64,000 nucleotides of DNA, taken from assembly GCF_002897035.1 (NCBI RefSeq), contig NZ_BAUX01000003.1, positions 248,001 through 312,000 on the forward strand, written 5' to 3'. Below the pieces are notes generated by a model that did not search any database, was not told the DNA's origin, and saw only the letters and a program-made list of their open reading frames with translations. The stretch comes from Methylopila sp. Yamaguchi (lineage in GTDB: Bacteria > Pseudomonadota > Alphaproteobacteria > Rhizobiales > Methylopilaceae). A program made the translations under genes and the position numbers. This document shows, piece after piece, positions 49,910 to 59,330 of the stretch (position 1 is its first letter; each line of letters starts with the position of its first letter).

Positions 49910-50962
49910 TCAGCCCGCCGTCAACACGACCTTGACGCTCTGTGAGCGATCAAGCGCGAGCCGAAACGCCTGGGGTGCCTCGGACAAGGGGCGCTCGGCG
50001 GTCACCAGCGCCATGACGTCCACCTCTCCGGCGACGATGAGGTTGACCGCCTCGGCGAACTCGGCGTCGAACCGGAACGTACCCCGTAGATCGAGCTCTT
50101 TCGCCATGATGGCGTTGGCCGGGATCTCGATCTTGCCTCCTGGCAGGTTGCCGAGCTGGACGATCGTCGCGCCGCGCCGCACCGCCTTGATGGCGGAGGC
50201 GAGGCCCGCCGCCGTGCCGGACGCCTCGATCGCGACGTCGAACGCTTTGTCTTTCGCCAACTGGTCGAGCGCGGCGTCGCCTTGCGACAGATCAACCGCA
50301 TGGTCCGCGCCGAGCCGGGCGGCGAAAGCGAGCGGCGCCGCGGCCATGTCGACCATGGCGACCTCCGCGGCGCGTGCGCGCTTCGCCGCCAACAGGGTCA
50401 GCAGGCCGATCGGTCCCGCGCCGAAGATCACCACGTTCCGCCCCGCCACCTCGCCTGCGCGACGCACCGCGTGTAGGCACACGGCCAGAGGCTCGGCGAG
50501 CGCCGCGGCCGCAAAGGGCAGGTCCCTGGGCACCTTCACGCATTGCGCCGGCGTCGCGTCGAACAGGCTCGCGAAGCCGCCCTGCATGTGCGGGGTCTTG
50601 GAGGCCGAGCCCATGAAGTAGATCTTCTCGCAGAGGTTCGGCCGGCCTTCCCGGCAGCGGGCGCAGGTTCCGCACCAGCGGGAGGGATTGACCGCCACGT
50701 GGTCGCCGATAGCGAGACCCGGCGCGTCGCCTGCGATCTCGACCACTTCGCCGGCGACCTCGTGCCCCAGCACAAGGGGCGAGGTGACGACGAAGTCGCC
50801 GGTCCGGGCGTGGCGGAAGTAGTGCATGTCGGAGCCGCAGATGCCGCCGGCGCCGAAGCGGATGCGGACCATGCCGGGCTCGAGGTCCCCCAGCGGCCGG
50901 TCGACCATGCGCAGGTCCTCGGGAGCGTAGAGCGTGACGGCGAGCGCCGTGGCGGCGGTCAT
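49910..50962 (-). CDS. Zinc alcohol dehydrogenase, L-idonate 5-dehydrogenase-like
   Basis: The 350-residue medium-chain dehydrogenase has catalytic zinc ligands Cys in GGICGSDMHYF and His in LGHEVAGEV, and four structural-zinc Cys in CGTCARCREGRPNLC. The NAD(P) loop is VVIFGAGPIGLL. HYFRHARTGDFVV matches L-idonate/L-sorbose-type dehydrogenases, which interconvert L-idonate and 5-ketogluconate. Its start overlaps the stop of the TRAP large subunit (ATGA), so its substrate is probably one that enters by TRAP. Confidence 0.9.
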   Translation of the reverse strand: MTAATALAVTLYAPEDLRMVDRPLGDLEPGMVRIRFGAGGICGSDMHYFRHARTGDFVVTSPLVLGHEVAGEVVEIAGDAPGLAIGDHVAVNPSRWCGTCARCREGRPNLCEKIYFMGSASKTPHMQGGFASLFDATPAQCVKVPRDLPFAAAALAEPLAVCLHAVRRAGEVAGRNVVIFGAGPIGLLTLLAAKRARAAEVAMVDMAAAPLAFAARLGADHAVDLSQGDAALDQLAKDKAFDVAIEASGTAAGLASAIKAVRRGATIVQLGNLPGGKIEIPANAIMAKELDLRGTFRFDAEFAEAVNLIVAGEVDVMALVTAERPLSEAPQAFRLALDRSQSVKVVLTAG

Positions 50963-52365
50963 TTCAGCAGTCCCATGTGCCGAGGCAGCCAGAGGCTGAG
51001 CTCGGGGATGAACGTGATCGCGAGCAGGGCGACGAACAGCGGGACCAGCCACGGCAGGATCGCCATGGTGGTGCGCTCCACGGAGAGCTTGGCCACCCGC
51101 GACAGGACGAACAGCACCATGCCGAGCGGCGGGTGCAGCAGGCCGATCATCAGGTTGAGCGTGATGATCAGGCCGAAATGCACAGGGTCGATCCCGAGCT
51201 TCAGCACGATCGGCAGGAGGATCGGCACAAGGATCGTGATCGCCGCGATGGTGTCGAGGAAGCAGCCGACGAACAGCACCAGGAGGTTCACCAGGATGAG
51301 GAACACCCACTTGTTCTCGGTGATCGACAGAAACGCTTCGGAGAGCAGGGCTGCGGCCTGACTCACCGTCAGCAGCCAGGCGAAGACCGAGGCTGCGGTC
51401 ACGATGAACAGCACCGAGGCCGTGGTCTCGATGGTGTCGAACCCGGCCTTCGCCAGTGTCCGGAAGGTCATGGTTCGGTAGCGCACGAGGCCAAGGAACA
51501 GCGACCAGATCACCGCGGCGACCGCGGCCTCGGTCGGCGTGAACCAGCCGAGCGTCATGCCGCCGATCAAGATGACCGGCGTCATCAGCGCCATCACGGC
51601 CTCGAAGTCGAACCACCAGTCGAGCGCAAGCAGCGCCGCAAGCGCCACCAGAACTGCCACGTTGAGCGACACGCCGGCGAGCGTGAGAAGATAGATCGCG
51701 AGCGGGAACGAGAACACCACGACGATCTCGACCGTGGCTGAGAACAGCTTCCTGATCGCGAACGGCGTGTCGGAGCCCCAGCCGTACTTGTAGGCGAAGA
51801 CTGCGACCGTGATCATCATCAGCAGCGTCATGACGACGCCCGGCAGGATGCCGGCCATGAACAGCGCGCCGATCGAGACGTTCGCCATCATGCCGTAGAT
51901 CACGAAGGGCAGCGACGGCGGGAAGATCGGCCCCAGCGTGGCGGAGGCGGCGGTGACGCCGACCGCGACCTCCGTCGGATAGCCGTGGTCCTTCATCGCC
52001 TTGATCTCGATCGTGCCGATGCCGGCGGCGTCCGCCAGCGCCGTACCGGACATGCCGGAGAAGATCACCGAGCCGATGATGTTCACCTGCGCCAGCCCGC
52101 CCTTCATCCAGCCGACCAGCGCGACGGCGAAGGAATAGATGCGGCCCGTGACGCCGGCGATGTTCATCAGGTTGCCGGCGAGGATGAAGAACGGCACCGC
52201 GAGCAGCGGGAAGCTCTCGACGCCCGCGATCATGCGCTGGGCGACGATGATGTCGGGGGCGGCGCCGTAGGTGACGATGTAGAGCACCGACGAGACCGCC
52301 ATGGCGATCGCGACGGGCACGCCGACGACCATCAGCACGAGGAAGCAGCCGAGGAGGAGGAGCAT
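50959..52365 (-). CDS. dctM: TRAP transporter large permease (DctM)
   Basis: The 468-residue inner-membrane protein has about 12-13 helices, opening MLLLLGCFLVLMVVGVPVAIAM, with the DctM features PLLAVPFFILAGNLMN and TLGPIFPPSLPFVIYG. It moves the substrate with sodium. It is somewhat longer than the usual 425 residues because of extra membrane segments around 210-270. It follows dctQ by 3 bases. Confidence 0.95.
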   Translation of the reverse strand: MLLLLGCFLVLMVVGVPVAIAMAVSSVLYIVTYGAAPDIIVAQRMIAGVESFPLLAVPFFILAGNLMNIAGVTGRIYSFAVALVGWMKGGLAQVNIIGSVIFSGMSGTALADAAGIGTIEIKAMKDHGYPTEVAVGVTAASATLGPIFPPSLPFVIYGMMANVSIGALFMAGILPGVVMTLLMMITVAVFAYKYGWGSDTPFAIRKLFSATVEIVVVFSFPLAIYLLTLAGVSLNVAVLVALAALLALDWWFDFEAVMALMTPVILIGGMTLGWFTPTEAAVAAVIWSLFLGLVRYRTMTFRTLAKAGFDTIETTASVLFIVTAASVFAWLLTVSQAAALLSEAFLSITENKWVFLILVNLLVLFVGCFLDTIAAITILVPILLPIVLKLGIDPVHFGLIITLNLMIGLLHPPLGMVLFVLSRVAKLSVERTTMAILPWLVPLFVALLAITFIPELSLWLPRHMGLLK

Positions 52366-52368
52366 CGG

Positions 52369-52950
52369 TCAGTCTCCGGAGCCGTCGAAGGCGCCGGGGC
52401 GCTCGAGCACGGAATAGCCGCGGCGCCAGTTGGCGACCGCGACCTGGATGGCGCGGGCCAGCATCAACGCGAAGGCTGCAAGGATCAGGTAGAAGACGAC
52501 GCTGCGCGGCAGGTCGATGGTGGTCATCCGCTCGCGCGCTACGAGCCGGGCGTAGCGGAACATCAGGTACGTTCCGTAGGCGAAGAAGCCGATCCGGACG
52601 AGGTCGACGCCGGTCGCCAGAGCCCGGCCCGCCGTCGCGCCGAGGTAGTGGTAGAGCACGTCGACCTGGATGTGCCGGGACATGCGCACGCACATCACGG
52701 AGCCGAGGAAGACGACGAGGACGAGCGCGTTGATCGCGATCTCCTCAGTCCAGGCGAGGCTGTCGTTCAGCACGTAACGGGTGACGAACTGCAGGACGAC
52801 GCAGCCCGCCATGCCGACGAACAGAGCCAGCGTCAGCCAGTCCTCGAAAGCGTACTTCGAGAGATCGACGACGACCGGCTGGTCCTCGAAGGCGTGGGCG
52901 AGCTCTTCCGCCGTGACGGGGGTGTGGGGCTGGGCGAAATCGGCTGACAT
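52369..52950 (-). CDS. dctQ: TRAP transporter small permease (DctQ)
   Basis: The 193-residue protein has an N-terminal cytoplasmic stretch of about 35 residues and four helices, with the DctQ signatures FVTRYVLNDSLAWTEE and SVMCVRMSRHIQVDVL. The start at 52950 (MSADFAQP) is favoured over one ten codons upstream, which would lie at the edge of the palindromic repeat. It pairs with DctM. Confidence 0.93.
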   Translation of the reverse strand: MSADFAQPHTPVTAEELAHAFEDQPVVVDLSKYAFEDWLTLALFVGMAGCVVLQFVTRYVLNDSLAWTEEIAINALVLVVFLGSVMCVRMSRHIQVDVLYHYLGATAGRALATGVDLVRIGFFAYGTYLMFRYARLVARERMTTIDLPRSVVFYLILAAFALMLARAIQVAVANWRRGYSVLERPGAFDGSGD

Positions 52951-52975
52951 GGGCGGATCCGGGGAAGGGAGGTGC

Positions 52976-53086
52976 GTCATCCCGGCCGCCGCGGCGTAGC
53001 CGCGGAGAGCCGGGATCGTCGTGAGGAAGGGGCGCCGCTATCGGCGGGCGATCCCGGCTCTCCGCTTGCGCGTCGGCCGGGATGAC
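52976..53086. repeat. Palindromic dispersed repeat, copy 2
   Basis: This 111-bp element begins GTCATCCCGGCCGC and ends GGCCGGGATGAC, with inner dyad CGGAGAGCCGGGATCG / CGATCCCGGCTCTCCG. It is related to copy 1 at 46642. It lies between dctP and dctQ within one leftward unit, where it would form a long mRNA hairpin. Confidence 0.8.
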
Positions 53087-53105
53087 GCCTCGCGCTCGCT
53101 CGGCG

Positions 53106-54080
53106 TCACTTCACCGCGCGGATGGCGTCGTAGTCTTCCTTCCGGTAGCCGTACATTTCGACCGGCGCCTTCTCGAGCACCGTCTTCTCGAAGTCCTTCT
53201 TGTCGACTTCGACGATGTTGAGTCCGCGCTCCTTGAACGCTGTCAGAAGCTTGGCCTCGCGCTCCTCGACGATCTTCGTCGCCCGCTCCGCCGCCTGCTG
53301 CGTCACCTCGGTGAAGATCTTCTTGTCTTCATCCGAGAGGGAGGCCCAGCGGCTCTGGGAGATGATGATGTTGAGGTGGTCGGTGATGTGGCCCGTCAGA
53401 ATGACGTTCTTCTGAACCTCATAGAACTTCTTGGCGTCGATCGCGGTCAGCGGGTTTTCCTGGGCCTCGACGGTGCCGTTCTGCAGCGCGAGGTAGACCT
53501 CGGCGAAGGCGATCGGCGCGGTGTTGGCGCCGCAAGCCCGCGGCATGGCGAGGTAGGCCGGCGCGTCCGGCACGCGGATCTTGAGTCCCTTGAGGTCGGC
53601 GCAGGTCTTGATCACCCGGTTCGACGTCGTCGTCTGTCTGGTGCCGTAGTAAGTGGCGGCCAGGATGTGGTGACCGGTCTCTTCCTCGTAGCCCGCGGCG
53701 AGCTTCCGGAAGACGTCGCTCTTGGTGTAAGCGATGAGATGGGCGGGATCGCGGAAGATGTAGGGGTAATAGGTCACCCCGATCGGCTTGTACTCCTTGG
53801 CCGCGAAGCTCGAGCCGGAGATGATGATGTCGACGGTGCCGAGCGTGAGGCCCTGGTTGATGTCGGCTTCCTTGCCGAGCTGCGAGGCCGGATACACCGT
53901 GATCGTGTAGCGTCCGTTGGTGCGCTTCTTGATCTCCTCCGCCGCCCAGACCGACTCGGTGTGAAACGGTTCTGAGGCTTCGTAGACATGCGCCCATTTC
54001 AGCGCGGTCTGGGCCGAGGCCGGCGCGACCGATATCATGGCGAAGGCCGCGCCGAGCGCGGCGAGCGTGCGTTTCATCAT
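53106..54080 (-). CDS. dctP: TRAP transporter substrate-binding protein (DctP)
   Basis: The 324-residue periplasmic protein has a signal peptide ending APASAQT and the DctP fold. The carboxylate-binding Arg lies in LKGLKIRVPDAP, followed by the substrate strand region EVYLALQNGTVEAQENPL. Neighbouring uxuA and uxuB make glucuronate, galacturonate or a related acid the likely ligand. An AGGGA lies before the paired ATG codons at 54080. Confidence 0.93.
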   Translation of the reverse strand: MMKRTLAALGAAFAMISVAPASAQTALKWAHVYEASEPFHTESVWAAEEIKKRTNGRYTITVYPASQLGKEADINQGLTLGTVDIIISGSSFAAKEYKPIGVTYYPYIFRDPAHLIAYTKSDVFRKLAAGYEEETGHHILAATYYGTRQTTTSNRVIKTCADLKGLKIRVPDAPAYLAMPRACGANTAPIAFAEVYLALQNGTVEAQENPLTAIDAKKFYEVQKNVILTGHITDHLNIIISQSRWASLSDEDKKIFTEVTQQAAERATKIVEEREAKLLTAFKERGLNIVEVDKKDFEKTVLEKAPVEMYGYRKEDYDAIRAVK

Positions 54081-54147
54081 TGGCGTTCCCTCAGGTGTTC
54101 TTTTTTATTCTGTCGCGTTCGTTGACGCTTGAAGCGAGGCTGGAAGG

Positions 54148-55668
54148 TCAGGCGCCTCCGTAAGCCGCGACGGTCGCGGCGGCGCCGCGGTCGTAGAGCC
54201 GGGCCAAGGCGCGGGTGACGGCCTCGACGAAGCGCGGATCGCGCGGCAGGTCTTGGCCGAAAACCTCGCGCACGCCGATCATCGCGGGGGCGAGCCGTTC
54301 CGCGACCGGGCCTGCGTCTTGGGCGATGGCGCGGAGCCGGGGCCCAAGCGGGTCCTGCACGTCGATCGGCGCTCCCTGCTCGTCCACGCCGGTCGCGTAG
54401 CGCATCCAGGCCGCAAGCCCGAGGGCGGAGGCGCCGATCGGCGCGCCCACGGCGAGACGCTCGCGCGCCACAGCGACGAGCCGCTGCGGCAGCTTCTGCG
54501 AGCCGTCCATGGCAACCTGCCAAGTGCGGTGGCGGAGCGCCGGGTTCCGCCAGCGCTCGAACAGGGCCCGCTTGTAGGCCTCGACGTCCGCCTCCGCGGG
54601 CACGGCGATCGTCGGCGTCGCCTCTTGGTCCATGTAGGCGCCGACGAGGGCCGCGAGAGCCTCGTCGGAGGCGGCCTCCGCGATGGTCTCGTAGCCCATG
54701 AGATAGCCGAGATAGGCCATGATCGAATGGCTGCCGTTGAGCAGCCGCAGCTTCATGTTCTCATAGGGCTCGACGTCGCCGACGATCTCCGCGCCGACCG
54801 TCTCCCACGCCGGGCGGCCGGTCGGAAACCGGTCCTCGATCACCCACTGAGAAAACGGCTCCGCCGTCACCGGCCAGGCGTCCTCAACCCCGAGCGCCTC
54901 GGCCACGCGGGCGCGGTCCGCGTCGGTGGTCGCGGGCACGATGCGGTCGACCATGGTTGAGGGCGCGGCGAGTTCGCCTTCGACCCAGGCGCCGAGCTCC
55001 GGGTCGCGCAAGGCGGCGAGCCGCGCGATGACGCGCTTCGCCACGCGTCCGTTCGACGGGAGGTTATCGCAGGTCAGCACGGTGAAGGGCGCCGCGCCCG
55101 CCTCCCGCCGCCGCCGTAGAGCCTCGACGATCACGCCCGGCGCCGAGCGGGGCGCGTGCGGATTGTCGAGATCGTGGCGGATGTCGGCGTGGTCTTCGTC
55201 GAGCTCGCCGGTGGAGGGCCGGTGGCAATAGCCCTTCTCGGTGACGGTCAGGCTGACGATCCTGACGCCCGGATCGGACATCGTTCGCAGCAGTTCGTCG
55301 CGCTCGTCGGGCGCGGCGAGCAGGCGCGTGATTGAGCCGATCACCCGCGGCGCGTCGCCGGCCCCCGAGCGCACCAGCAAAGTGTAGAGCCCGTCCTGCG
55401 GGACGAGGGCGTCGCGGGTGTCGGGAGTTCGAAGACTCGCGGCGGCGATGCCCCAACGCGGATCAGCCGCCAGCAGATCGTCCGTGAACGCCGCCTGATG
55501 CGCGCGGTGGAACGCGCCCACGCCGAGATGGACGATCCCGGTGGACAGGGCGGCGCGGTCGTACGCCGGCCGACGCACCGCCGCCGGCAGCCGGGCGAGC
55601 GTGTCGGCGTTGAGCCGCGCCCTCGGCGCCGCGACGCCGTCGATCCTGTGCGCCGCATTCGGCGTCAT
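54148..55668 (-). CDS. uxuB: Fructuronate reductase / mannitol dehydrogenase family
   Basis: The 506-residue polyol-specific long-chain dehydrogenase has the N-terminal GIVHLGVGAFHRAHQA cofactor region, IVSLTVTEKGYC, TCDNLPSNG, and the catalytic Lys in ENMKLRLLNGSHS. Relatives reduce fructuronate to mannonate (UxuB), tagaturonate to altronate, or oxidise mannitol. Partner uxuA, which uses mannonate, favours fructuronate reductase. It heads the leftward unit, and a GntR gene is divergent 110 bp away. Confidence 0.92.
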   Translation of the reverse strand: MTPNAAHRIDGVAAPRARLNADTLARLPAAVRRPAYDRAALSTGIVHLGVGAFHRAHQAAFTDDLLAADPRWGIAAASLRTPDTRDALVPQDGLYTLLVRSGAGDAPRVIGSITRLLAAPDERDELLRTMSDPGVRIVSLTVTEKGYCHRPSTGELDEDHADIRHDLDNPHAPRSAPGVIVEALRRRREAGAAPFTVLTCDNLPSNGRVAKRVIARLAALRDPELGAWVEGELAAPSTMVDRIVPATTDADRARVAEALGVEDAWPVTAEPFSQWVIEDRFPTGRPAWETVGAEIVGDVEPYENMKLRLLNGSHSIMAYLGYLMGYETIAEAASDEALAALVGAYMDQEATPTIAVPAEADVEAYKRALFERWRNPALRHRTWQVAMDGSQKLPQRLVAVARERLAVGAPIGASALGLAAWMRYATGVDEQGAPIDVQDPLGPRLRAIAQDAGPVAERLAPAMIGVREVFGQDLPRDPRFVEAVTRALARLYDRGAAATVAAYGGA

Positions 55669-55695
55669 GACGCTCCTCCCAGAGCGAGCTTTTCG

Positions 55696-55709
55696 CTATG
55701 CTAGTATGG
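55696..55709. promoter_or_regulatory. Candidate GntR operator between uxuB and gntR
   Basis: The centre CTAG in ATG-CTAG-TAT forms an imperfect palindrome (8 of 10 positions), followed by a further GGTAG. It is an AT-rich island in the 110-bp divergent gap, 70-80 bp before the GntR gene and about 30 bp before uxuB. Confidence 0.4.
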
Positions 55710-55778
55710 TAGTTTCACCGCGGCAACCACGCGGACGCAAATGTTCGCCTCTCGAACTTATCTATCGCGGACGCTGCG

Positions 55779-56465
55779 ATGAACGCTTTAGGCTTCGTTT
55801 TCGACGACGCCGTCCCAGTGACCCGGCAGCTCACCCGCGCCCTACGCAACGCGATCGTGACCATGCAGCTGCGGCCGGGCGAGATGATCTCGGAGCAGGA
55901 GATCGCGACGCGGTATGGCGTCAGCCGATCGCCCGTTCGCGAGGCCTTCATCCGGCTCGGGGACGCGGGGCTGCTGAGGATCCGCCCGCAACGGGGAACG
56001 CTGGTGGTGAAGATCTCGCGCATGGCCGTTGAGAACGCCCGCTTCGTGCGCGAGGCGATCGAATGCGCCGTCGTGAGGGAGGCGGCCCAGCGCGTCGATC
56101 GCGAGGCGCGCGTCCTGCTCAAGGCGAGCCTGAAGCGGCAGAGTTCGGCGGTCGCGGCGCGCGACGGCGCGGCGCTGTTCGCGCTGGACGAGGATTTCCA
56201 CCGCCTGCTGGCGGGCGTCGCCGGCCGCACCGCGGCGTGGGACGTCTTGGAGGACGTCAAGGCGCAGATGGACCGCGTGCGCTACATCGACATGGCCGAG
56301 GCCGTCCCTATGGCGATCGTAGCGGCGCACCATACCGCGATCGCCGAGGCCGTGATCGCCGCCGACCCGGACGCGGCGGAGAGCGCGATGCGCGCGCATC
56401 TCACGCTCATCCTCGAGTCGATGCCGCGGCTCGCCGCGGCGCATGCCGAGCTGTTCGAGCCCTGA
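55779..56465 (+). CDS. GntR-family regulator, FadR subfamily
   Basis: The 228-residue protein has the winged helix (LRNAIVTMQLRPGEMISEQE, then YGVSRSPVREAFIRLGDAGL) and an FCD domain with His/Asp metal candidates in LDEDFHRLL and AAHHTAIAEAV. It is divergent from the uxuB-TRAP-uxuA unit and convergent with the semialdehyde dehydrogenase gene. It is the likely uronate-responsive repressor of the former, by position. Confidence 0.92.
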   Translation: MNALGFVFDDAVPVTRQLTRALRNAIVTMQLRPGEMISEQEIATRYGVSRSPVREAFIRLGDAGLLRIRPQRGTLVVKISRMAVENARFVREAIECAVVREAAQRVDREARVLLKASLKRQSSAVAARDGAALFALDEDFHRLLAGVAGRTAAWDVLEDVKAQMDRVRYIDMAEAVPMAIVAAHHTAIAEAVIAADPDAAESAMRAHLTLILESMPRLAAAHAELFEP

Positions 56466-56471
56466 AACGCG

Positions 56472-56498
56472 TTCGCCCGCCGGCATGCGGCGGGCGAA
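56472..56498. terminator. 11-bp hairpin between convergent gntR and dehydrogenase genes
   Basis: TTCGCCCGCCG and CGGCGGGCGAA form a perfect 11-bp stem with a GCATG loop, centred in the 57-bp gap between two stop codons, so it can serve both directions. Confidence 0.65.
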
Positions 56499-56522
56499 TG
56501 ATCGTGTAGGCCTCGTGGACGG

Positions 56523-58100
56523 TTAGCGCGCGGGGGCGGCGCCGTCGACGCGGCGCGGCGCGCCGAGCGGGTTGTCGCTCTTCAGCGGGGCCGGCAGCAG
56601 CTCGTCGGGCAGATCCTGATAGCTCACCGGCCGCAGGAAGCGGTTGATGGCGAGGCTGCCGACCGACGTCGTGCGGCCGTCGGAGGTCGCGGGGAAGGGG
56701 CCGCCATGCACCATGGCGTGCGCCACCTCGACGCCCGTGCCGAAGCCGTTGACGAGGATGCGGCCGACCTTTCGCTCCAGCAGCGGCAGCAGCGAACGGG
56801 CGGCGTCGTGGTCCGCCTCGTCTATGTGGATCGCGGCGGTGAGCTGGCCTTCGAGGCTCGCGAGCACGCGGCGCAGCTGGTCGAGGTCGGCGCAGCGCAC
56901 CACAAGGCCGGTCGCGCCGAAGATCTCCTCCTGCAGCGCAGGATCAGCGAGGAAGGTCTCGGCGTCGACCTCATAGAGGCCGGCCTGTCCCGCAGTGCCT
57001 GCGCCGGGCTTGCCGCGCGCGATCTCCTTCACGGCCGCATGGCCGGCGAGCTTCGCGACGCCCTTCTCGTAGGCGGCGTGGATGCCGGGCGTCAGCATGG
57101 TGGAGGCCGGCGTCTCGGACAGCGCCGCGCCCGCGGCGGCGACGAAGCCGTCGAGCCCTTCGCCTTCAAGCCCGAGGATCAGGCCCGGATTTGTGCAAAA
57201 CTGACCGGCGCCGAGCGTGACGGAGCCGGCGAAGGCTTTGGCGATCGCGTCGCCGCGCGCGGCGAGGGCGCCGGGGAACAGCACGACGGGGTTGATGCTG
57301 CTCATCTCGGCGTAGACCGGAATCGGCACGTCGCGCTCCCGGGCGATCTTCATCAGCGCGAGACCGCCGGCGCGGGAGCCGGTGAAGCCCACCGCCGCGA
57401 TGCGCGGATCAGCGACGAGCGCCTGGCCGATGGTCCGGCCGGCGTCGAACAGCAGCGAGAACACGCCCTCGGGGAGGCCGCAGGCCGCGACAGCCTTCTG
57501 CACCGCGCGGCCGACGAGCTCCGACGTGCCGGGATGCGCGGGATGCGCCTTCACCACCACGGGGCAGCCCGCGGCGAGCGCCGAGGCGGTGTCGCCGCCG
57601 GCGACCGAGAAGGCGAGCGGGAAGTTCGAGGCGCCGAACACCGCGACCGGGCCTACGGGGATGTTGCGCAGCCGCAGGTCCGGACGCGGCAGCGGCTTGC
57701 GCTCCGGCAGCGCGGGGTCGATGCGGAGGTCGAGGAACGTTCCGTCGCGCACGACGCCGGCGAACATCTTGAGCTGGCCGACGGTGCGGCCGCGCTCCCC
57801 TTCGAGCCGCGGACGCGGCAGGCCGCTCTCCGCCATGGCGCGCTCGATCAGCTCGTCGCCGACGGCGAGGATCTCGTCGGCGATGGTCTCGAGGAATTTC
57901 GCGCGCGTCTCGAGGTCGGTCTCGGCGTAGGTCCCGAAGGCCTCGGTCGCGAGCGTGAGCGCCCGGTCGAGGTCCTCCAGCGAGGCCCCGCCGAACGCCG
58001 GCTCGATCGGCTTGCCGGTCGCCGCCTCGATCGCTTGGAAGCTCTCGCCTGTTCCGCGGACGGCGCTCGCGCCGATCAGGTTCTCGCCGGTGATGGACAT
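56523..58100 (-). CDS. 2,5-dioxovalerate (alpha-ketoglutarate semialdehyde) dehydrogenase
   Basis: The 525-residue NAD(P)-dependent enzyme oxidises alpha-ketoglutarate semialdehyde to 2-oxoglutarate, the last step of non-phosphorylating pentose and hexarate routes. The type III KGSADH traits are [20 protein letters not shown], general base Glu265 in [12 protein letters not shown] and nucleophile Cys302 in [11 protein letters not shown]. It is encoded 52 bases after the dehydratase that would make its substrate. Confidence 0.94.
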   Translation of the reverse strand: MSITGENLIGASAVRGTGESFQAIEAATGKPIEPAFGGASLEDLDRALTLATEAFGTYAETDLETRAKFLETIADEILAVGDELIERAMAESGLPRPRLEGERGRTVGQLKMFAGVVRDGTFLDLRIDPALPERKPLPRPDLRLRNIPVGPVAVFGASNFPLAFSVAGGDTASALAAGCPVVVKAHPAHPGTSELVGRAVQKAVAACGLPEGVFSLLFDAGRTIGQALVADPRIAAVGFTGSRAGGLALMKIARERDVPIPVYAEMSSINPVVLFPGALAARGDAIAKAFAGSVTLGAGQFCTNPGLILGLEGEGLDGFVAAAGAALSETPASTMLTPGIHAAYEKGVAKLAGHAAVKEIARGKPGAGTAGQAGLYEVDAETFLADPALQEEIFGATGLVVRCADLDQLRRVLASLEGQLTAAIHIDEADHDAARSLLPLLERKVGRILVNGFGTGVEVAHAMVHGGPFPATSDGRTTSVGSLAINRFLRPVSYQDLPDELLPAPLKSDNPLGAPRRVDGAAPAR

Positions 58101-58152
58101 GTGGTTTTCCTTCGGACGTTTCGGGAGCGCGCGATCGTTGGAGAGACCCGCG

Positions 58153-59076
58153 TCACTTGCCCCAGCGCAGCACCACCGGGTCGAGGCGTTTGGCGATCTC
58201 GATCAGGCCGGCCCGCGTAGCGGGATGTAACGGCGGAAGGGGCGAGCGCAAGGTCTCGTGCTTGATGACCCCGCCCTCCTTCATGAGCGCCTTGCAGGCG
58301 GCGAGGCCGCATTGGCGGTTCTCGTAATTGATCAGCGGCAGCCAGCGCTCGTAGGCCGTCGCGGCCGCCTCGCGGTCGCCGGCGAAATAGGGGTCGACGA
58401 TCTGGCGGATGCCGTCGGCGTAGGCGCCGCCCGTCATGGCGCCGGTCGCGCCGGCGTCGAGGTCGGCCATCAACGTGATCGCCTCCTCGCCGTCCCACGG
58501 GCCGACGATGGCGTCGCCGCCCTCCTCGATCAGCGCGCGGAGCTTCGCGGCGGCGAAGGGCACTTCGATCTTGAAATAGGAGAGGTGCTCGATCTCCTTC
58601 GCCATCTTGGCGAGGAACGGCACCGAAAGCGGCGTGCCGGCGACAGGCGCGTCCTGCACCATGATCGGGATGTCGATCGCGTCCGAGACGGTCTTGAAGA
58701 AGGCGTAGATCTGCGGCTCGGGCACCCGGAAGGTGGCGCCGTGGTAGGGCGGCATCACCATCACCATCGCGGCGCCGGCGTCCTGCGCCCGCTTCGAGCG
58801 CTCGGCGCAGACATGGGAGCCGAAATGGGTCGTGGTGACGATCACGGGCACGCGGCCGGCGACGTGCTCAAGCACGCAGTCCAGCACCTGGTCGCGCTCG
58901 GCGTCGGTCAGCACGAACTGCTCGGAGAAGTTGGCGAGGATGCAGAGGCCGTTCGAACCCGCGTCGATCATGCAGTCGACGGCGCGGCGCTGGCCGTCGA
59001 GGTCGAGCCGCCCGTCGGCGTCGAACACGGTCGGGGCGACGGGAAACACGCCGCGATAGGGAGCGGGGCTGGCCAT
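58153..59076 (-). CDS. araD: L-2-keto-3-deoxyarabonate dehydratase (DHDPS superfamily)
   Basis: The 307-residue class I aldolase-fold dehydratase converts L-2-keto-3-deoxyarabonate to alpha-ketoglutarate semialdehyde. The Schiff-base Lys169 is in SYFKIEVP and the Tyr111 in [29 protein letters not shown] and the segment [11 protein letters not shown] match my recollection of the Azospirillum AraD enzyme closely, and differ from KdgD of the glucarate route. The following KGSADH gene supports this. A related C6 or C5 deoxy-keto acid substrate is possible. Confidence 0.88.
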   Translation of the reverse strand: MASPAPYRGVFPVAPTVFDADGRLDLDGQRRAVDCMIDAGSNGLCILANFSEQFVLTDAERDQVLDCVLEHVAGRVPVIVTTTHFGSHVCAERSKRAQDAGAAMVMVMPPYHGATFRVPEPQIYAFFKTVSDAIDIPIMVQDAPVAGTPLSVPFLAKMAKEIEHLSYFKIEVPFAAAKLRALIEEGGDAIVGPWDGEEAITLMADLDAGATGAMTGGAYADGIRQIVDPYFAGDREAAATAYERWLPLINYENRQCGLAACKALMKEGGVIKHETLRSPLPPLHPATRAGLIEIAKRLDPVVLRWGK

Positions 59077-59270
59077 ATCAAATGATCCTCAATCGAACAT
59101 TTGTTCGAGGGTGAGATAGCGGAATGCGCGGGAGAGGGGAAGCCGGACGTGGCGCGATGCCTGGGCGGAGCGCGGCAGCCGCGTCCCGCGGCGCCTGCCA
59201 TGACGGCGTCAAGCTCGGCCTGCCCGTGCCGTCCAGGCCAAGGGACCGTCGACGCGAGGGGAAGGCATCG

Positions 59271-59296
59271 ATCCCCCGGACAAGCAGGGGGATGAC
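59271..59296. repeat. GTCATCCCCC-type palindromic repeat
   Basis: ATCCCCC-N9-GGGGGAT followed by GAC (reverse: GTCATCCCCCTGC...) matches a repeat very common between genes of alphaproteobacteria. It lies in the 254-bp gap (59077-59330) between araD and the ABC binding-protein gene. I see no gene in the gap, and the araD promoter probably lies next to AraD. Confidence 0.6.
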
Positions 59297-59330
59297 GGCG
59301 TTCCAGCCGCCGCGCGCTCTCGCCGGGGGA

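Noticed and set aside
59221-59296. Possible CRISPR or IS remnant in the araD-ABC gap
   Set aside because: Only one palindromic unit is present, with no regular spacers, no transposase and no terminal duplications that I could see.
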